From Xenorhabdus thuongxuanensis (GTDB lineage Bacteria; Pseudomonadota; Gammaproteobacteria; Enterobacterales; Enterobacteriaceae), in assembly GCF_001908095.1 (NCBI RefSeq), contig NZ_MKGR01000011.1, positions 1 through 64,000 on the forward strand: DNA of 64,000 nucleotides, read 5' to 3'. How positions within the stretch are numbered: the first letter of the stretch is position 1; every line of letters begins with the position of its first letter. Shown here piece after piece: positions 1 through 9,335 of the stretch. The notes below the pieces were generated by a model. The model did no database searches, was not told the origin of the DNA, and worked only from the letters and a program-made list of their open reading frames with translations. Both the position numbers and the translations under genes were made by a program.

Positions 1-70
1 TTAGCTTGAACGAAGAGAAAGCCGCGTCATTTAGGCGCAGTCGGTAACATGCCCTTATAGGGCTAGAGCA

Positions 71-93
71 AACCACCCGCTATGCGGGTGGTT
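71..93. terminator. Perfect GC-rich hairpin at window start
   Basis: A perfect 10-bp stem (AACCACCCGC/GCGGGTGGTT) with a 3-nt loop is followed by CTGATTTT. It lies just beyond the stop codon of the restriction endonuclease gene and could end transcription from either side. A subterminal hairpin of this kind also occurs at the ends of IS200/IS605-type elements, so bases 1-93 may be the end of such an element; the window is too short on this side to decide. Confidence 0.5.
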
Positions 94-99
94 CTGATT

Positions 100-1167
100 T
101 TAAATGATTTTTCCAAAAGTTAGATTATCTATAAAACCATATTGTTTTCCTCTATTCCCAATAAAGTTATGAGCATATTGGCGTAGAGTCTGATAACGTC
201 GATCTAATTTATTAATGATACGTAGTTCATAGTCTGTGTCATTTATTCTTGTTAAACACGCAAGATCTTCAGGTGATGCTATTTTGGTATAACGTAGCAA
301 TCCTGTCCCTAACCGGAAATCAAGGTTATTTTCTGCTTCAAATGTGACTCTTTCTTCTCTTGAACGTCCAAGATCAATATAGTTTAGGTTAATTAAAGTA
401 GATAAGGTTCCTTTCCATCCTCTTTCATTTTTGATAGTTAGTGGTGGGAAAAAATCAAAACAATCTTTACTTAACCAAAAGTATTGACTTCCTAAACCTG
501 CTCTGTCTCCACTTGATGCTTGTATCCTATTAGTATCAGTTGGCTGAAGAGTAATGATCATTGTTTCAAGTTCTGAATCATCAGGTACGATGGAGCGAGC
601 GCTTTCATCATATAGAAGATTCCAACAAGGATTTAAATGATCAAGATTGCATTTAAAATACTGCCAATCTTGCGATAATAGTTGATTTACACATGAAATC
701 CAGTCAAAATTAGAGTTAGCTGTTAATCTTTCATCCAAAAGGACAGAAGCTTCTATATTTTGAGACATTCCCGGTCCCGTAAAATTACCGGAGCTAACAA
801 TTAAACTTTGTGCATCATTATTTTTTATATATCCATAACATTTAGCGTGTAATATTCTTTTTCTATTAATTAAAAAGACTTGTGCACCACATTCAAGCAG
901 AGCCTCAACTACCTGTTTACTGGAAAGTTTCTTACTTGAACTACCGCCGAGAATTGCAAATATTTTTCCTCCATTTTCAGTATGCTCTTTTAATCTTTTA
1001 TAGAAACGAGCACCACCATTATAATTGGAAAAACCAGAAATTATAAAAATGGTTCCATCTCCGGGGGAAAGATTCCGGATCCATGTTTCTTCTAATAATT
1101 TACGTAGACCGTTTATATGACTTGATGAATATACGTAGGGATGTATAGCAAAGTTGAACACAATCAT
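100..1167 (-). CDS. BfiI-like metal-independent type IIS restriction endonuclease (PLD superfamily)
   Basis: A 355-aa protein of nearly the length of BfiI (358 aa) and, from memory of that sequence, collinear with it over the whole length. The N-terminal half is a phospholipase-D-type nuclease domain: H107-x-K109 in NRKRILHAKC, then SSGN (N128) and GMSQNIEAS (E139), the single HKD-type catalytic set that BfiI uses as a dimer without metal ions. The C-terminal ~150 residues correspond to the B3-like DNA-recognition domain (contains FWLSKDCFDFFPPLTI, near-identical to the equivalent BfiI segment). BfiI cuts a few bases outside an asymmetric site; the specificity here cannot be read. No methyltransferase gene is visible in the window; the upstream side (positions above 1168) is IS debris, so a partner could only lie before position 1 or elsewhere. 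The cell needs a methylase if this enzyme is active. Confidence 0.85.
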   Translation of the reverse strand: MIVFNFAIHPYVYSSSHINGLRKLLEETWIRNLSPGDGTIFIISGFSNYNGGARFYKRLKEHTENGGKIFAILGGSSSKKLSSKQVVEALLECGAQVFLINRKRILHAKCYGYIKNNDAQSLIVSSGNFTGPGMSQNIEASVLLDERLTANSNFDWISCVNQLLSQDWQYFKCNLDHLNPCWNLLYDESARSIVPDDSELETMIITLQPTDTNRIQASSGDRAGLGSQYFWLSKDCFDFFPPLTIKNERGWKGTLSTLINLNYIDLGRSREERVTFEAENNLDFRLGTGLLRYTKIASPEDLACLTRINDTDYELRIINKLDRRYQTLRQYAHNFIGNRGKQYGFIDNLTFGKII

Positions 1168-1315
1168 TCCTTATGCCGTGTGAAAACCCTCATAACTATA
1201 CACGTTATTCACTTTTGTATAAATAATACTAACGATTTTATTGTAACTAATTGTTTTTTTATAAAAATTATGTATTTCAATGTTAAGGTGTATTTTGAGG
1301 TTTTGCAAGGCTCTA

Positions 1316-1342
1316 AAAATAGAGTTTCGGTAACTCTATTTT
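1316..1342. terminator. 11-bp hairpin, terminator-like
   Basis: Perfect inverted repeat AAAATAGAGTT/AACTCTATTTT around TCGGT, A-rich before and T-rich after, so it could terminate in both directions. It lies in the AT-rich gap 1168-1371 between the BfiI-like gene and the IS4 remnant; no gene is visible in that gap. Confidence 0.5.
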
Positions 1343-1371
1343 ATTGTATATAGAAAATCCCCAAGCTAGGT

Positions 1372-2349
1372 CTGTCTTTCATACACAAATCCCCTGAGAA
1401 AAAATCGTGGGATTTTTTTGAATCTTTTTCCACTTTGCTGATCTGAGTAATAACGATTTCATTGAGGTACGGTAAAATGTTTCAAACTCATGCAGAACAA
1501 TGGGCTTATGAGACTTTTTCTCACGCAAATTTGGGCGACAGCCGGCGAACAAAAGTCTTATCAAATTCACTGACTCTTTAGCCAATCATATCGGGCAATC
1601 ACTCAAAATACCCGCGGCTATTGAAGCCGTTTATCGATTTACGCGTAATCAGGCCATTGATGCAGCGGCTATTGCTGGGGTGGGATTTGTGGCAACGGCT
1701 GAACACGCTAGGTCCTATGATTGTTTGCTTGCATTGGAAGATACAACCTCACTGGAGTTTACTTATCGGACAGTCAGGGAGGAAATGGGATATACCACAT
1801 CACGAAAAAGTTCCACAAGCCTGCATGCCCATTCCGTTTTGCTTTTTGCTCCCAGAGAAGAACAGGTCATTGGCCTGATTGAACAAACGCGCTGGACAAG
1901 AGAGCTGAATCATTATGGCAAGAAAGCGCAACGGGCTTGCCGTCCGTACAAAGACAAGGAAAGTTATAAGTGGGAACGCGCCTCCTAGGTAACAGAAACC
2001 CATCTTGGCAGTGAGATGAATAAAGTCATTTCGGTTTGTGATCGCGAGGCAGACATCATTGACTATCTGACCTATAAAATCACGCATCAACAGCGTCTTA
2101 TTGTTCGTTCAATGCAAAACCATTGTATTGAACAAAGCCCAGATAAACTTTATCAGTTCAGTGAATCTTTGTAGCCGGCAGATAAAAGAAAAGTTCAGGT
2201 TAAACAGCGAGGCGGACGTAAGGCGTGTGAAGCTGTCTGTGAGATCCGTTATGTGCCTGTTACGCTCAAAATGGTTCATGTTACAAGCCCTCCTTGAAGG
2301 TTATTTACTGTCTAAGTCTCTTGACCTATGAAATATGATCAAGAGACAG
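1372..2349 (+). mobile_element. Decayed IS4-family (IS50/Tn5-like) insertion sequence
   Basis: The left end CTGTCTTTCATACACAAAT resembles the IS50 outside end, and the right end (2333-2349, complement CTGTCTCTTGATCATAT) resembles the IS50 inside end. Between them is a transposase gene starting at ATG 1477 (MFQTHAEQWAYETFSHANLG, the N-terminal DNA-binding domain of Tn5-type transposases). It is broken by several frameshifts and stops: fragments continue in other frames (EDTTSLEFTYRTVREEMGY, then GGRKACEAVCEIRYVPVTLK) up to about 2331. The element is only ~980 bp, so it also carries internal deletions. No target-site duplication is recognisable. Confidence 0.8.
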
Positions 2350-2709
2350 GCCCATCTTGGGGAAATTATTGCTGAAACACTAGAAGAAATGAGTGTAAGT
2401 TTACGGCAGTTTGCTAAAGCAATGGAAATCGCACCTTCTACCGCTAGCAGGCTTCTTTCTGGACAGACTTCCGTCACTCCAGAGATGGCATTGAAGTTAT
2501 CTGTGGTGATCGGTAGTACACCGGAAACGAATTCAGCCTTAAAAGTGGTTTCAAAACGGTCAGTTTTTTATAAAGTGGAAAAGCTGGCTCAAATCTTCCA
2601 ATGTCTTGAGATTTTCAGCCAGCTCAGCGTCAAAAACTCACTTCCCAATTCCCACCGGATAAGATTCAAACAAATACCCATCGAAATTAGGATCATCCAC
2701 ATCGGATAA
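2335..2709 (+). pseudogene. Truncated HigA-type antitoxin
   Basis: The open frame is 124 codons but only residues ~6-64 look like Hig[21 protein letters not shown] followed by an XRE helix-turn-helix ([18 protein letters not shown]) and [18 protein letters not shown]. After this point, where family members continue with a conserved tail (typically ...W-x-LQ...), the frame runs into unrelated sequence and finally antisense to the uxuR 3' end. The first codons (MIKRQ) are the terminal inverted repeat of the IS4 element, so the insertion removed the native start and the higB toxin gene. Probably not functional. Confidence 0.7.
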
Positions 2710-3387
2710 TTCCAGCAAGCTCTGTTTCACATTTTCTAAATGTTGCCACATCGTTTGTTTCGCTGCTGCGGGATCTTTTTTGATCATCGCTGCCAAAATT
2801 GCCTGATGATCGTTCAACCAGGCTTTACGATAGTCGGTATTGGTAATTCGGCTATGTAACTTGATCCACATAGGGTTATTCTCACGCCACGCCCAGGACT
2901 GTTTAAGCAATTCAACTAACATACTGTTATGCGTTGCCTGCGCGATAGCTAAATGAAACTCCTTATCACCGGATTCACTTTCTCCCGAAATCAGATCTTT
3001 TTTCTCTTTTTCCAACGCGTTGCGCATATTGGCAATATCGACCGGCGTCACCTGGAGTGCGGCAAACTCAGCGATATTACTTTCCAACAATTGGCGCGCT
3101 TGCAATAACTCAAAAGGCCCTGCGGCATTAATGGAGGTATCGCTTGCATAAGCGCATGGCAGTTGGATGAGATAAATACCTGAGCTTTTGCGTACTTCGA
3201 TGAGGTTTTCCAATTCCAGTACAATTAACGCTTCACGAATAAGAGTGCGTGAGACGCTGAATTTTTCCGCAATTTCTCGTTCTGTCGGGAGACGATCACC
3301 AGGAGAATAATCCATCTCTATAATCATCTGACGTAATGATTGGGCTACTTCGTGATAGGGACGCCTGGAGTCTGCAAAGTTCATCAT
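2638..3387 (-). CDS. uxuR: UxuR, GntR/FadR-family repressor of hexuronate genes
   Basis: A 249-aa regulator. Residues ~10-75 form the GntR winged helix ([20 protein letters not shown], then a conserved [19 protein letters not shown]). The FCD ligand domain follows; stretches such as [18 protein letters not shown] and [10 protein letters not shown] match E. coli UxuR closely, more closely than its paralogue ExuR. UxuR binds fructuronate/glucuronate-derived inducers and represses uxuAB. It lies beside the transporter and catabolic genes it would control, and UxuR/ExuR-like operators occur at 4623-4639 and 4729-4744. Start ATG 3387 (the next codon is also ATG). Confidence 0.9.
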   Translation of the reverse strand: MMNFADSRRPYHEVAQSLRQMIIEMDYSPGDRLPTEREIAEKFSVSRTLIREALIVLELENLIEVRKSSGIYLIQLPCAYASDTSINAAGPFELLQARQLLESNIAEFAALQVTPVDIANMRNALEKEKKDLISGESESGDKEFHLAIAQATHNSMLVELLKQSWAWRENNPMWIKLHSRITNTDYRKAWLNDHQAILAAMIKKDPAAAKQTMWQHLENVKQSLLELSDVDDPNFDGYLFESYPVGIGK

Positions 3388-3466
3388 TTAATGCCGCCGT
3401 AAGGTCATATACTTAAATGGATCGACTAAAAATGATGTTATTCTAAGACATCAATGCCAGAAATAT

Positions 3467-3496
3467 AACCACCTATTCTTGTTACAATAGGTGGTT
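3467..3496. terminator. Intrinsic terminator between dctP-type gene and uxuR
   Basis: Perfect 11-bp stem AACCACCTATT/AATAGGTGGTT with an 8-nt loop, 12 bp beyond the stop codon of the solute-binding protein gene. It would end the minus-strand transcript of that gene, separating it from uxuR, which then has its own promoter in 3388-3466. Confidence 0.7.
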
Positions 3497-3507
3497 TTGA
3501 GAGAAAA

Positions 3508-4500
3508 TTATTCTATTTTACGTACTCGATTTACCATTTCGAATAATTCCGGTTGAGTTTTAGCAATATCGTCATACATGGGTTTAACCGCGTCTTGAAA
3601 GAGGGTTTTATCCACGGCAATAAATTCAACCCCTTGTTTTTCTGCTTTAGCACGCTCTTCCTTTTCTGATTTTTCCCACAGTTGAATCATGTATTTTGAG
3701 GAGGTTAATGCCGCTTTTTTCACAATCTCTTGCTGTTCAATGGTTAATTTATTCAACGAATTGTTCGATATTAACAGCACATCAGGGATCATCGTATGTT
3801 CATCCAGCGAAAAGAATTTCGCCACTTCATTATGGCGGCTTAACGTAAAAGAAGTAATGTTGTTTTCCGCTGCATCCACAACCCCTTGTTGCAATGCGGT
3901 ATAGAGTTCACCATAAGCGAGTGGTGTTGGATTTCCTCCTAACCCTTTTACCATCGCAATGGCTGTTGGACTGGGTTGTACACGAATTTTCAAACCTTTT
4001 AGGTCTTCAGGCGTTCTGATCGGTTTTTTCGCATAAAAACTGCGTGCACCCGCATCATAGTAAGTGAGACCAATAAATCCCATGTTTTGGCTTGAATCGA
4101 GGATTTCTTTACCAATATCGCTATTAATGACTTGTTGATAGTGCGCTTTATCACGGAATAAATAGGGCAGGTTAAAAATGGAATAAGCCGGAGAGAAGGC
4201 TTCTAATTCTGCCGCATTGGATTTAGCAATATCCAGAGCGCCGTTTTGCATCAATTCGATAGATTCACGTTGGTTGCCCAATTGAGAATCAGAATAGATG
4301 CGGATACGAACCTCTCCATTGGTTTTTTCTTTCACTTCGTTAGCAAACTCGGTCATGGCTTTATGGACAGCATGATCTCGGTTCTGGTTATGGCTGAGTT
4401 TCAGTGTTGTCACAGCGAAAGCCTGGGATGTCCCCAGCATAAACATTACGCCAGCCGCTATGCTTGCTATACCTAAAACTTGTCGTTTGTTGTTCTGCAT
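3508..4500 (-). CDS. TRAP transporter solute-binding protein (DctP family), probably for hexuronate
   Basis: 330 aa with a signal peptide (basic start MQNNKRQ, hydrophobic core to about residue 29, cleavage near SQAFA). The mature part is a DctP-type binding protein: the family segment GLTYYDAGARSFYAKKPIRT, then DLKGLKIRVQPSPTAIAMVK containing the conserved arginine that binds the substrate carboxylate (around residue 173), and GELYTALQQGVVDAAENN. It delivers the acid to the DctQ/DctM membrane proteins encoded divergently at 4762-6584. Glucuronate or a related uronate is inferred from the flanking catabolic genes. Shine-Dalgarno GGAG lies about 9 nt before the ATG. A minus-strand promoter fits: -35 TTGCCC (4574-4579) and -10 TATGGT (4551-4556), 17 bp apart. 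Confidence 0.88.
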   Translation of the reverse strand: MQNNKRQVLGIASIAAGVMFMLGTSQAFAVTTLKLSHNQNRDHAVHKAMTEFANEVKEKTNGEVRIRIYSDSQLGNQRESIELMQNGALDIAKSNAAELEAFSPAYSIFNLPYLFRDKAHYQQVINSDIGKEILDSSQNMGFIGLTYYDAGARSFYAKKPIRTPEDLKGLKIRVQPSPTAIAMVKGLGGNPTPLAYGELYTALQQGVVDAAENNITSFTLSRHNEVAKFFSLDEHTMIPDVLLISNNSLNKLTIEQQEIVKKAALTSSKYMIQLWEKSEKEERAKAEKQGVEFIAVDKTLFQDAVKPMYDDIAKTQPELFEMVNRVRKIE

Positions 4501-4550
4501 GTTTGGTTCTCCAGAGGTGAGCGTAGGTTTTTGTTATTTTCTGTGGACAA

Positions 4551-4579
4551 ACCATAATCAGATCTCACTGATTGGGCAA
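4551..4579 (-). promoter_or_regulatory. Promoter of the TRAP binding-protein gene
   Basis: Minus-strand TTGCCC, 17-bp spacer, TATGGT. The start of transcription would be near 4544, about 44 bp before the ATG at 4500. Confidence 0.5.
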
Positions 4580-4622
4580 AGGGTAAAATCCGATTGGTCG
4601 ATCTGAATCGCAAAAACCGGCA

Positions 4623-4639
4623 AAATTGGTTGACCTTTT
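4623..4639. promoter_or_regulatory. UxuR/ExuR-like operator, imperfect
   Basis: AAATTGGTTGACCTTTT resembles the enterobacterial UxuR/ExuR consensus (AAATTGGTATACCAATTT), with the left half perfect and the right half degenerate. It lies between the two divergent transporter promoters. Confidence 0.45.
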
Positions 4640-4644
4640 GTGTT

Positions 4645-4660
4645 TGTGATCTATCTCACC
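4645..4660. promoter_or_regulatory. CRP-cAMP site
   Basis: TGTGATCTATCTCACC matches TGTGA-N6-TCACA at 9 of 10 conserved positions. Its centre (4652.5) is about 60 bp before the expected transcription start of the dctQ promoter, the classic class I activating position. This predicts catabolite control of the uronate operon. Confidence 0.7.
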
Positions 4661-4677
4661 CTTTTTCAGGGAGTTAT

Positions 4678-4706
4678 TTCAACGTTTTTAGTACGATCAG
4701 TATAGA
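4678..4706 (+). promoter_or_regulatory. Promoter of the dctQM-uxuAB-uxaC-kdgK-eda operon
   Basis: -35 TTCAAC (4678-4683), a 17-bp spacer and -10 TATAGA (4701-4706). It is preceded by the CRP-like site and followed by a UxuR-like operator. Confidence 0.6.
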
Positions 4707-4728
4707 TTCTCATTCCTGTGTGGACTTT

Positions 4729-4744
4729 AATTGGTAAACCAAAA
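4729..4744. promoter_or_regulatory. UxuR/ExuR-like operator downstream of the dctQ promoter
   Basis: AATTGGTAAACCAAAA contains the palindrome TTGGT-AA-ACCAA (4731-4742), close to the UxuR/ExuR consensus. It lies about +16 to +31 relative to the predicted start, a position where a bound repressor would block elongation. Confidence 0.65.
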
Positions 4745-4761
4745 TGACAGGAATCGGATAA

Positions 4762-5268
4762 ATGAAAAACCTTGTAGCGATAACCAATAAAAGTTTGGCA
4801 TTTTTTACCATCTGCCTGCTGGCCTTTCTGGTTTTATGTGTGTCGTGGCAGGTCATTTCACGTTATGTCTTAGATGCACCGAGTACCGAGACCGATGAGT
4901 TAGCTCGTTATCTGTTTATGTGGGTTGCAATGATTGGCGCTGCATATACCACCGGACAGCATCGTCATCTTGCTATCGATCTACTGATGATGAAATTAAC
5001 AGGCGTCAAGAAAAGTATTGTCGGCTTGATTATTCAGGCAGCCATTATTTTATTTTCTTCCATTGTGCTGCTTTATGGTGGCAGCCTGCTTGTGTCTTCG
5101 ACACTGGAAAATGGTCAAATCACACCTGTATTAGGCTGGAAGATGGGATACATCTATTTATGTTTGCCTATTAGCGGATTATTGATGATTTTCTATGCGC
5201 TCGTTGATGTGATCTCGATTGTTCAGCATTTTTCTGGTCAACCACCCGTTGTGTCTGAGAATCATTAA
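4762..5268 (+). CDS. TRAP transporter small membrane subunit (DctQ family)
   Basis: 168 aa with four predicted membrane helices (about residues 12-35, 50-68, 88-112 and 128-155). It carries the DctQ signature around WQVISRYVLDAPSTETDELA and RYLFMWVAMIGAAY. It forms the sodium-coupled permease with the DctM subunit encoded 17 bp downstream. First gene of the plus-strand uronate operon. Confidence 0.88.
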   Translation: MKNLVAITNKSLAFFTICLLAFLVLCVSWQVISRYVLDAPSTETDELARYLFMWVAMIGAAYTTGQHRHLAIDLLMMKLTGVKKSIVGLIIQAAIILFSSIVLLYGGSLLVSSTLENGQITPVLGWKMGYIYLCLPISGLLMIFYALVDVISIVQHFSGQPPVVSENH

Positions 5269-5285
5269 TTTGTGGAGATTAGAGT

Positions 5286-6584
5286 ATGGATTGGTATGTC
5301 ATTGCCGCACTCTTTGGTACATTTGCAATATTACTGGCATTGAGTGTTCCCGTTTCTTTTGCAATCGGCTTATCTTCGTTAGTCGCTATTACGATGACAT
5401 TGCCGCTAGAATCTGCGATCACGGTTGTTGCACAACGTATGGCTGCGGGTGTAGATAATTTCTCTTTATTAGCGATCCCGTTCTTTATCCTGGCCGGAAA
5501 TATTATGAACCAGGGCGGGATAGCAGCGCGTTTGATCAATCTGGCTAAAATGATTGGCGGTCGTTTGCCGGGATCATTAATGCACGTCAATATCATGGCG
5601 AACATGCTGTTTGGGGCTATTTCCGGCTCGGCAGTGGCATCTGCCGCCGCGGTCGGAGGGACAATGGCGCCGATGCAGAGAAAAGAAGGATATGACCCTG
5701 AGTTGTCTGCTGCCGTGAACATCGCTTCTTGTCCTTCTGGTTTGCTGATCCCACCCAGCAATACCTTAATTGTGTACTCTTTGGTTTCAGGGGGAACATC
5801 GATTGCTGCCTTGTTCTTAGCGGGTTATATCCCTGGTATTATTATGGGAACTTCACTCATGATTGTGTCTGCCATTATTGCCAAGAAGAAGCGTTATCCT
5901 GTTGCACCTCGGCCAACATGGCGCGAGTTTTTTGCTACAGCGTGGAAAGCCATTCCGTCATTAATGCTGATTGTAGTCATTATGGGCGGGATTATTGCGG
6001 GGATCTTTACAGCGACAGAAGCATCAGCGATTGCCGTGCTCTACAGTTTTATCCTCGCAGTGGTTATTTATCGTGAAGTGAGTTTCAAACAACTGCCCAA
6101 AATTATTCTTGATTCTGCGGTGACCACATCGATTGTTTTACTGCTGATTGGTGTATCAATGGGGATGTCCTGGGCGATGGCCAATGCTGATCTGCCGTAT
6201 CTGATTGCGGATGCATTGATGACGGTTTCTGATAATCCGCTGACCATTCTGTTAGTCATTAATATCATCCTATTAATTGTGGGGATCTTTATGGATATGA
6301 CACCGGCCATTTTGATCTTCACGCCAATTTTCTTACCCGTTGCAATGAGCATGGGGATTGATCCGGTTCATTTTGGCATCATCATGACGTTTAATTTAGC
6401 CATTGGGATTTGTACCCCTCCCGTCGGCAGTGCTTTATTTGTGGGGTGCTCGGTGGGGGAAGTGAGTATTGATAAGGTACTGAAACCCTTGCTCCCGATG
6501 TATGTTGCGTTGATTTTGGCGCTCGCTCTCGTGACATATCTGCCGCAATTGAGTTTGTGGTTACCTGAATTAGTTTTGAATTAG
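5286..6584 (+). CDS. TRAP transporter large permease subunit (DctM family)
   Basis: 432 aa, about 11-12 membrane segments, full family length. It carries typical DctM signatures: [58 protein letters not shown] and [20 protein letters not shown]. It is the main sodium-coupled translocation subunit. GGAG lies 9 nt before the ATG. Genes 5286-12369 are closely spaced on one strand and would be one operon from the promoter at 4678-4706. Confidence 0.9.
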   Translation: MDWYVIAALFGTFAILLALSVPVSFAIGLSSLVAITMTLPLESAITVVAQRMAAGVDNFSLLAIPFFILAGNIMNQGGIAARLINLAKMIGGRLPGSLMHVNIMANMLFGAISGSAVASAAAVGGTMAPMQRKEGYDPELSAAVNIASCPSGLLIPPSNTLIVYSLVSGGTSIAALFLAGYIPGIIMGTSLMIVSAIIAKKKRYPVAPRPTWREFFATAWKAIPSLMLIVVIMGGIIAGIFTATEASAIAVLYSFILAVVIYREVSFKQLPKIILDSAVTTSIVLLLIGVSMGMSWAMANADLPYLIADALMTVSDNPLTILLVINIILLIVGIFMDMTPAILIFTPIFLPVAMSMGIDPVHFGIIMTFNLAIGICTPPVGSALFVGCSVGEVSIDKVLKPLLPMYVALILALALVTYLPQLSLWLPELVLN

Positions 6585-6598
6585 TTATAGGGGGAATT

Positions 6599-7783
6599 AT
6601 GAAACAAACTTGGCGTTGGTATGGGCCTGGAGATCCGGTTTCATTAGCGGATATCCGTCAGGCTGGAGCAACAGGGGTTGTGACGGCGTTGCACCATATT
6701 CCCAATGGCGGAATCTGGACTCTCGAAGAGATAGCACAACGTAAGGCACTGATTGAAGCTAACCAACTTGAATGGACAGTCGTAGAGAGTGTTCCCATTC
6801 ATGAAGATATCAAAACGCATACTGGGGAGTACGATCGATGGATCGCAAACTATCAACAAACCTTGCGCAACCTCGCTGCCTGCGGGATTAAAACAATATG
6901 CTACAACTTTATGCCTGTTCTGGATTGGACTCGTACTGATCTCGAATATGAATTACCTGATGGCTCAAAAGCGCTGCGTTTTGATCAAATCGAATTTGCC
7001 GTTTTTGATATCCACATTTTACAACGTCGTGGTGCAGAAAAAGCGTATTCCGATGATGAAATTGCGCAAGCACAATCACGTTTTGTTTCAATGACAGAAG
7101 AAGAAAAGCAAAAACTAATAAACACGATCATCGCTGGTCTTCCCGGTGCAGAGGAAGGCTATACTTTAGAACAATTTCGCCAACACCTAAAACGTTATAC
7201 CGATATTGATAAGGCCAAATTGCGTGAGCACTTTGCTTATTTCCTGAAAAAGATCATTCCGGTTGCAGAAGAACTCGGCATCAAAATGGCCGTTCATCCT
7301 GATGATCCCCCGCGTGAGATCTTAGGCCTGCCACGCATTGTTTCTACCATAGAGGATATGCGTTGGATAGCCGAAACGGTAGACAGTAATGCCAATGGTT
7401 ATACGATGTGCACCGGATCTTACGGTGTGCGGGCGGATAATGATTTGGTGAAGATGATCAAATCATTTGGTTCCCGTATCTATTTCCTCCATTTGCGCTC
7501 AACCCTACGGGAAGAAAACCCATCCACGTTCCACGAAGCGGCGCATCTTGCCGGTGATGTGGATATGTATGAAGTGATCAAAGCGGTTGCAGAAGAAGAA
7601 CATCGTCGGTTGGCAGCAGGTGAAAATCACCTGATTCCAATGCGGCCTGATCATGGCCATCAAATACTTGATGATTTGAAAAAGAAAACGAATCCCGGCT
7701 ATTCGGCAATCGGCCGCCTGAAAGGACTGGCTGAAATTCGTGGCCTTGAGTTGGGCATTCATCGTGCATTTTTCCGAAAATAA
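6599..7783 (+). CDS. uxuA: Mannonate dehydratase
   Basis: 394 aa, identical in length to E. coli UxuA. Converts D-mannonate to 2-keto-3-deoxygluconate. The N-terminus [20 protein letters not shown] and the metal-site regions ([34 protein letters not shown]) are characteristic. GGGGG precedes the ATG by 5 nt. It lies 14 bp after dctM and before uxuB, giving transport plus catabolism in one operon. Confidence 0.95.
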   Translation: MKQTWRWYGPGDPVSLADIRQAGATGVVTALHHIPNGGIWTLEEIAQRKALIEANQLEWTVVESVPIHEDIKTHTGEYDRWIANYQQTLRNLAACGIKTICYNFMPVLDWTRTDLEYELPDGSKALRFDQIEFAVFDIHILQRRGAEKAYSDDEIAQAQSRFVSMTEEEKQKLINTIIAGLPGAEEGYTLEQFRQHLKRYTDIDKAKLREHFAYFLKKIIPVAEELGIKMAVHPDDPPREILGLPRIVSTIEDMRWIAETVDSNANGYTMCTGSYGVRADNDLVKMIKSFGSRIYFLHLRSTLREENPSTFHEAAHLAGDVDMYEVIKAVAEEEHRRLAAGENHLIPMRPDHGHQILDDLKKKTNPGYSAIGRLKGLAEIRGLELGIHRAFFRK

Positions 7784-7851
7784 TTTCTGACCTTGAACCC
7801 TACAGGGTAGTGAATGAATGTCACTCATTGCCGCTTATTTGTGAGTCGATT

Positions 7852-9318
7852 ATGAAAAAAAATCTTGTCAGTGCGATAACGTCTGTCCCATACCCTCGCT
7901 GGACAACCGAACGCCTTACTGCCCGTATGGTGCATTTAGGCTGCGGTGCGTTTCATCGGGCGCATCAGGCGCTTTATACACATCATGTATTAGAACAAAC
8001 AGACAGTGATTGGGGATTTTGTGAAGTTAACCTGATGCTAAATGATGCTTCACTGATTGAAAATCTGAAAAAACAGTCCATGCGCTATACCGTCGCAGAG
8101 AAAGAGCAGGAGGAAATCAGATTAAAAATTATTGGTTCGATGAAAGAGGGGATGCACCCATTAATTGATGGTGTTCAGGCGATTATCGAAAAAATGGCGC
8201 ACCCTGATGTTGCAATCATCTCTTTGACAATCACTGAAAAAGGCTATTGTACAGATGCCGCGACCGGGCGTTTAGATCCAAATAATGAATTGATTATTAA
8301 AGATATTGCCAATCCCGCAGTGCCAAGATCAGCCATCGGCTATATCACTGCGGCATTAAAATTGCGTTTTGAACGAAGCCTACCTGCGGTGACAATTTTG
8401 TCGTGCGATAACATGCGGGAAAATGGACATGTTGCCCGTGAGGCCGTATTGGGTCTGGCGCGTTTACAGGACGAAAAATTGGCACAATGGATAGAAAATC
8501 AGGTGACGTTTCCCTGCACGATGGTGGATCGTATTGTGCCGGCAGCCACACCAGAAACCTTAACTGAAATTGCCCAACGACTGGGCGTTGAAGATCCTTG
8601 TGCTATTGCCTGCGAACCTTTCCGTCAATGGGTGATTGAAGATAACTTTGTCAATGGGCGTCCAGATTGGGATCTGGCGGGTGCACAATTTGTGGACGAT
8701 GTGGCGCCATTTGAAATGATGAAGTTGCGCATGTTAAATGGCGCTCATTCCTTTCTGGCTTACCTGGGTTATTTGGGCGGCTATGCCCATATCTCCGATA
8801 CGATGACAAATGCCGATTATCGTCGGGCAGTGTACGCACTGATGCTGAATGAACAAGCTCCAACCCTGTCGATGCCAGAAGATATCGATTTAGTGGCCTA
8901 TGCGGATAAATTGATCGAACGGTTCACTAACCCAGCGTTAAAACACCAGACATGGCAAATTGCGATGGATGGCAGCCAGAAATTGCCCCAGCGCATGCTT
9001 GATTCCATTGAATGGCATCTTCTTATGCAGGGAAATGATTATCGCCATTTAGCGCTCGGTGTGGCGGGTTGGATGCGCTATATCAGTGGCGTAGATGAAC
9101 AAGGCCAACCTATTGATGTGCGTGATCCATTAAAAGAGACCTTTGCGGCGATTTTTGCCAAATATGGTCATTCTGTTGCTGTGGTAGAAGCGTTACTGGC
9201 CATTGAACCGATCTTCGGCAAGGAATTAGTCAAAAACCGTGACCTTGTCGATAACGTCACCAGAGCCTACCAGAACTTACTGAATGTTGGCGCACGCCAG
9301 GCGGTTGCAGCTCTTTGA
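7852..9318 (+). CDS. uxuB: Fructuronate reductase (mannitol dehydrogenase family)
   Basis: 488 aa. NADH-dependent reduction of D-fructuronate to D-mannonate. The N-terminus is followed by [20 protein letters not shown], a Rossmann-type [10 protein letters not shown] segment, and the conserved catalytic-domain region [20 protein letters not shown]. An in-frame ATG at 7810 would add 14 residues (MNECHSLPLICESI) with no family counterpart, so ATG 7852 is preferred although neither start has a strong ribosome-binding site. Confidence 0.92.
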   Translation: MKKNLVSAITSVPYPRWTTERLTARMVHLGCGAFHRAHQALYTHHVLEQTDSDWGFCEVNLMLNDASLIENLKKQSMRYTVAEKEQEEIRLKIIGSMKEGMHPLIDGVQAIIEKMAHPDVAIISLTITEKGYCTDAATGRLDPNNELIIKDIANPAVPRSAIGYITAALKLRFERSLPAVTILSCDNMRENGHVAREAVLGLARLQDEKLAQWIENQVTFPCTMVDRIVPAATPETLTEIAQRLGVEDPCAIACEPFRQWVIEDNFVNGRPDWDLAGAQFVDDVAPFEMMKLRMLNGAHSFLAYLGYLGGYAHISDTMTNADYRRAVYALMLNEQAPTLSMPEDIDLVAYADKLIERFTNPALKHQTWQIAMDGSQKLPQRMLDSIEWHLLMQGNDYRHLALGVAGWMRYISGVDEQGQPIDVRDPLKETFAAIFAKYGHSVAVVEALLAIEPIFGKELVKNRDLVDNVTRAYQNLLNVGARQAVAAL

Positions 9319-9335
9319 TCATAGAGGAAAAAATA

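Noticed and set aside
5279-5761. 160-codon minus-strand ORF inside dctM
   Set aside because: Lies antisense to a well-conserved permease gene; no ribosome-binding site or recognisable domain.
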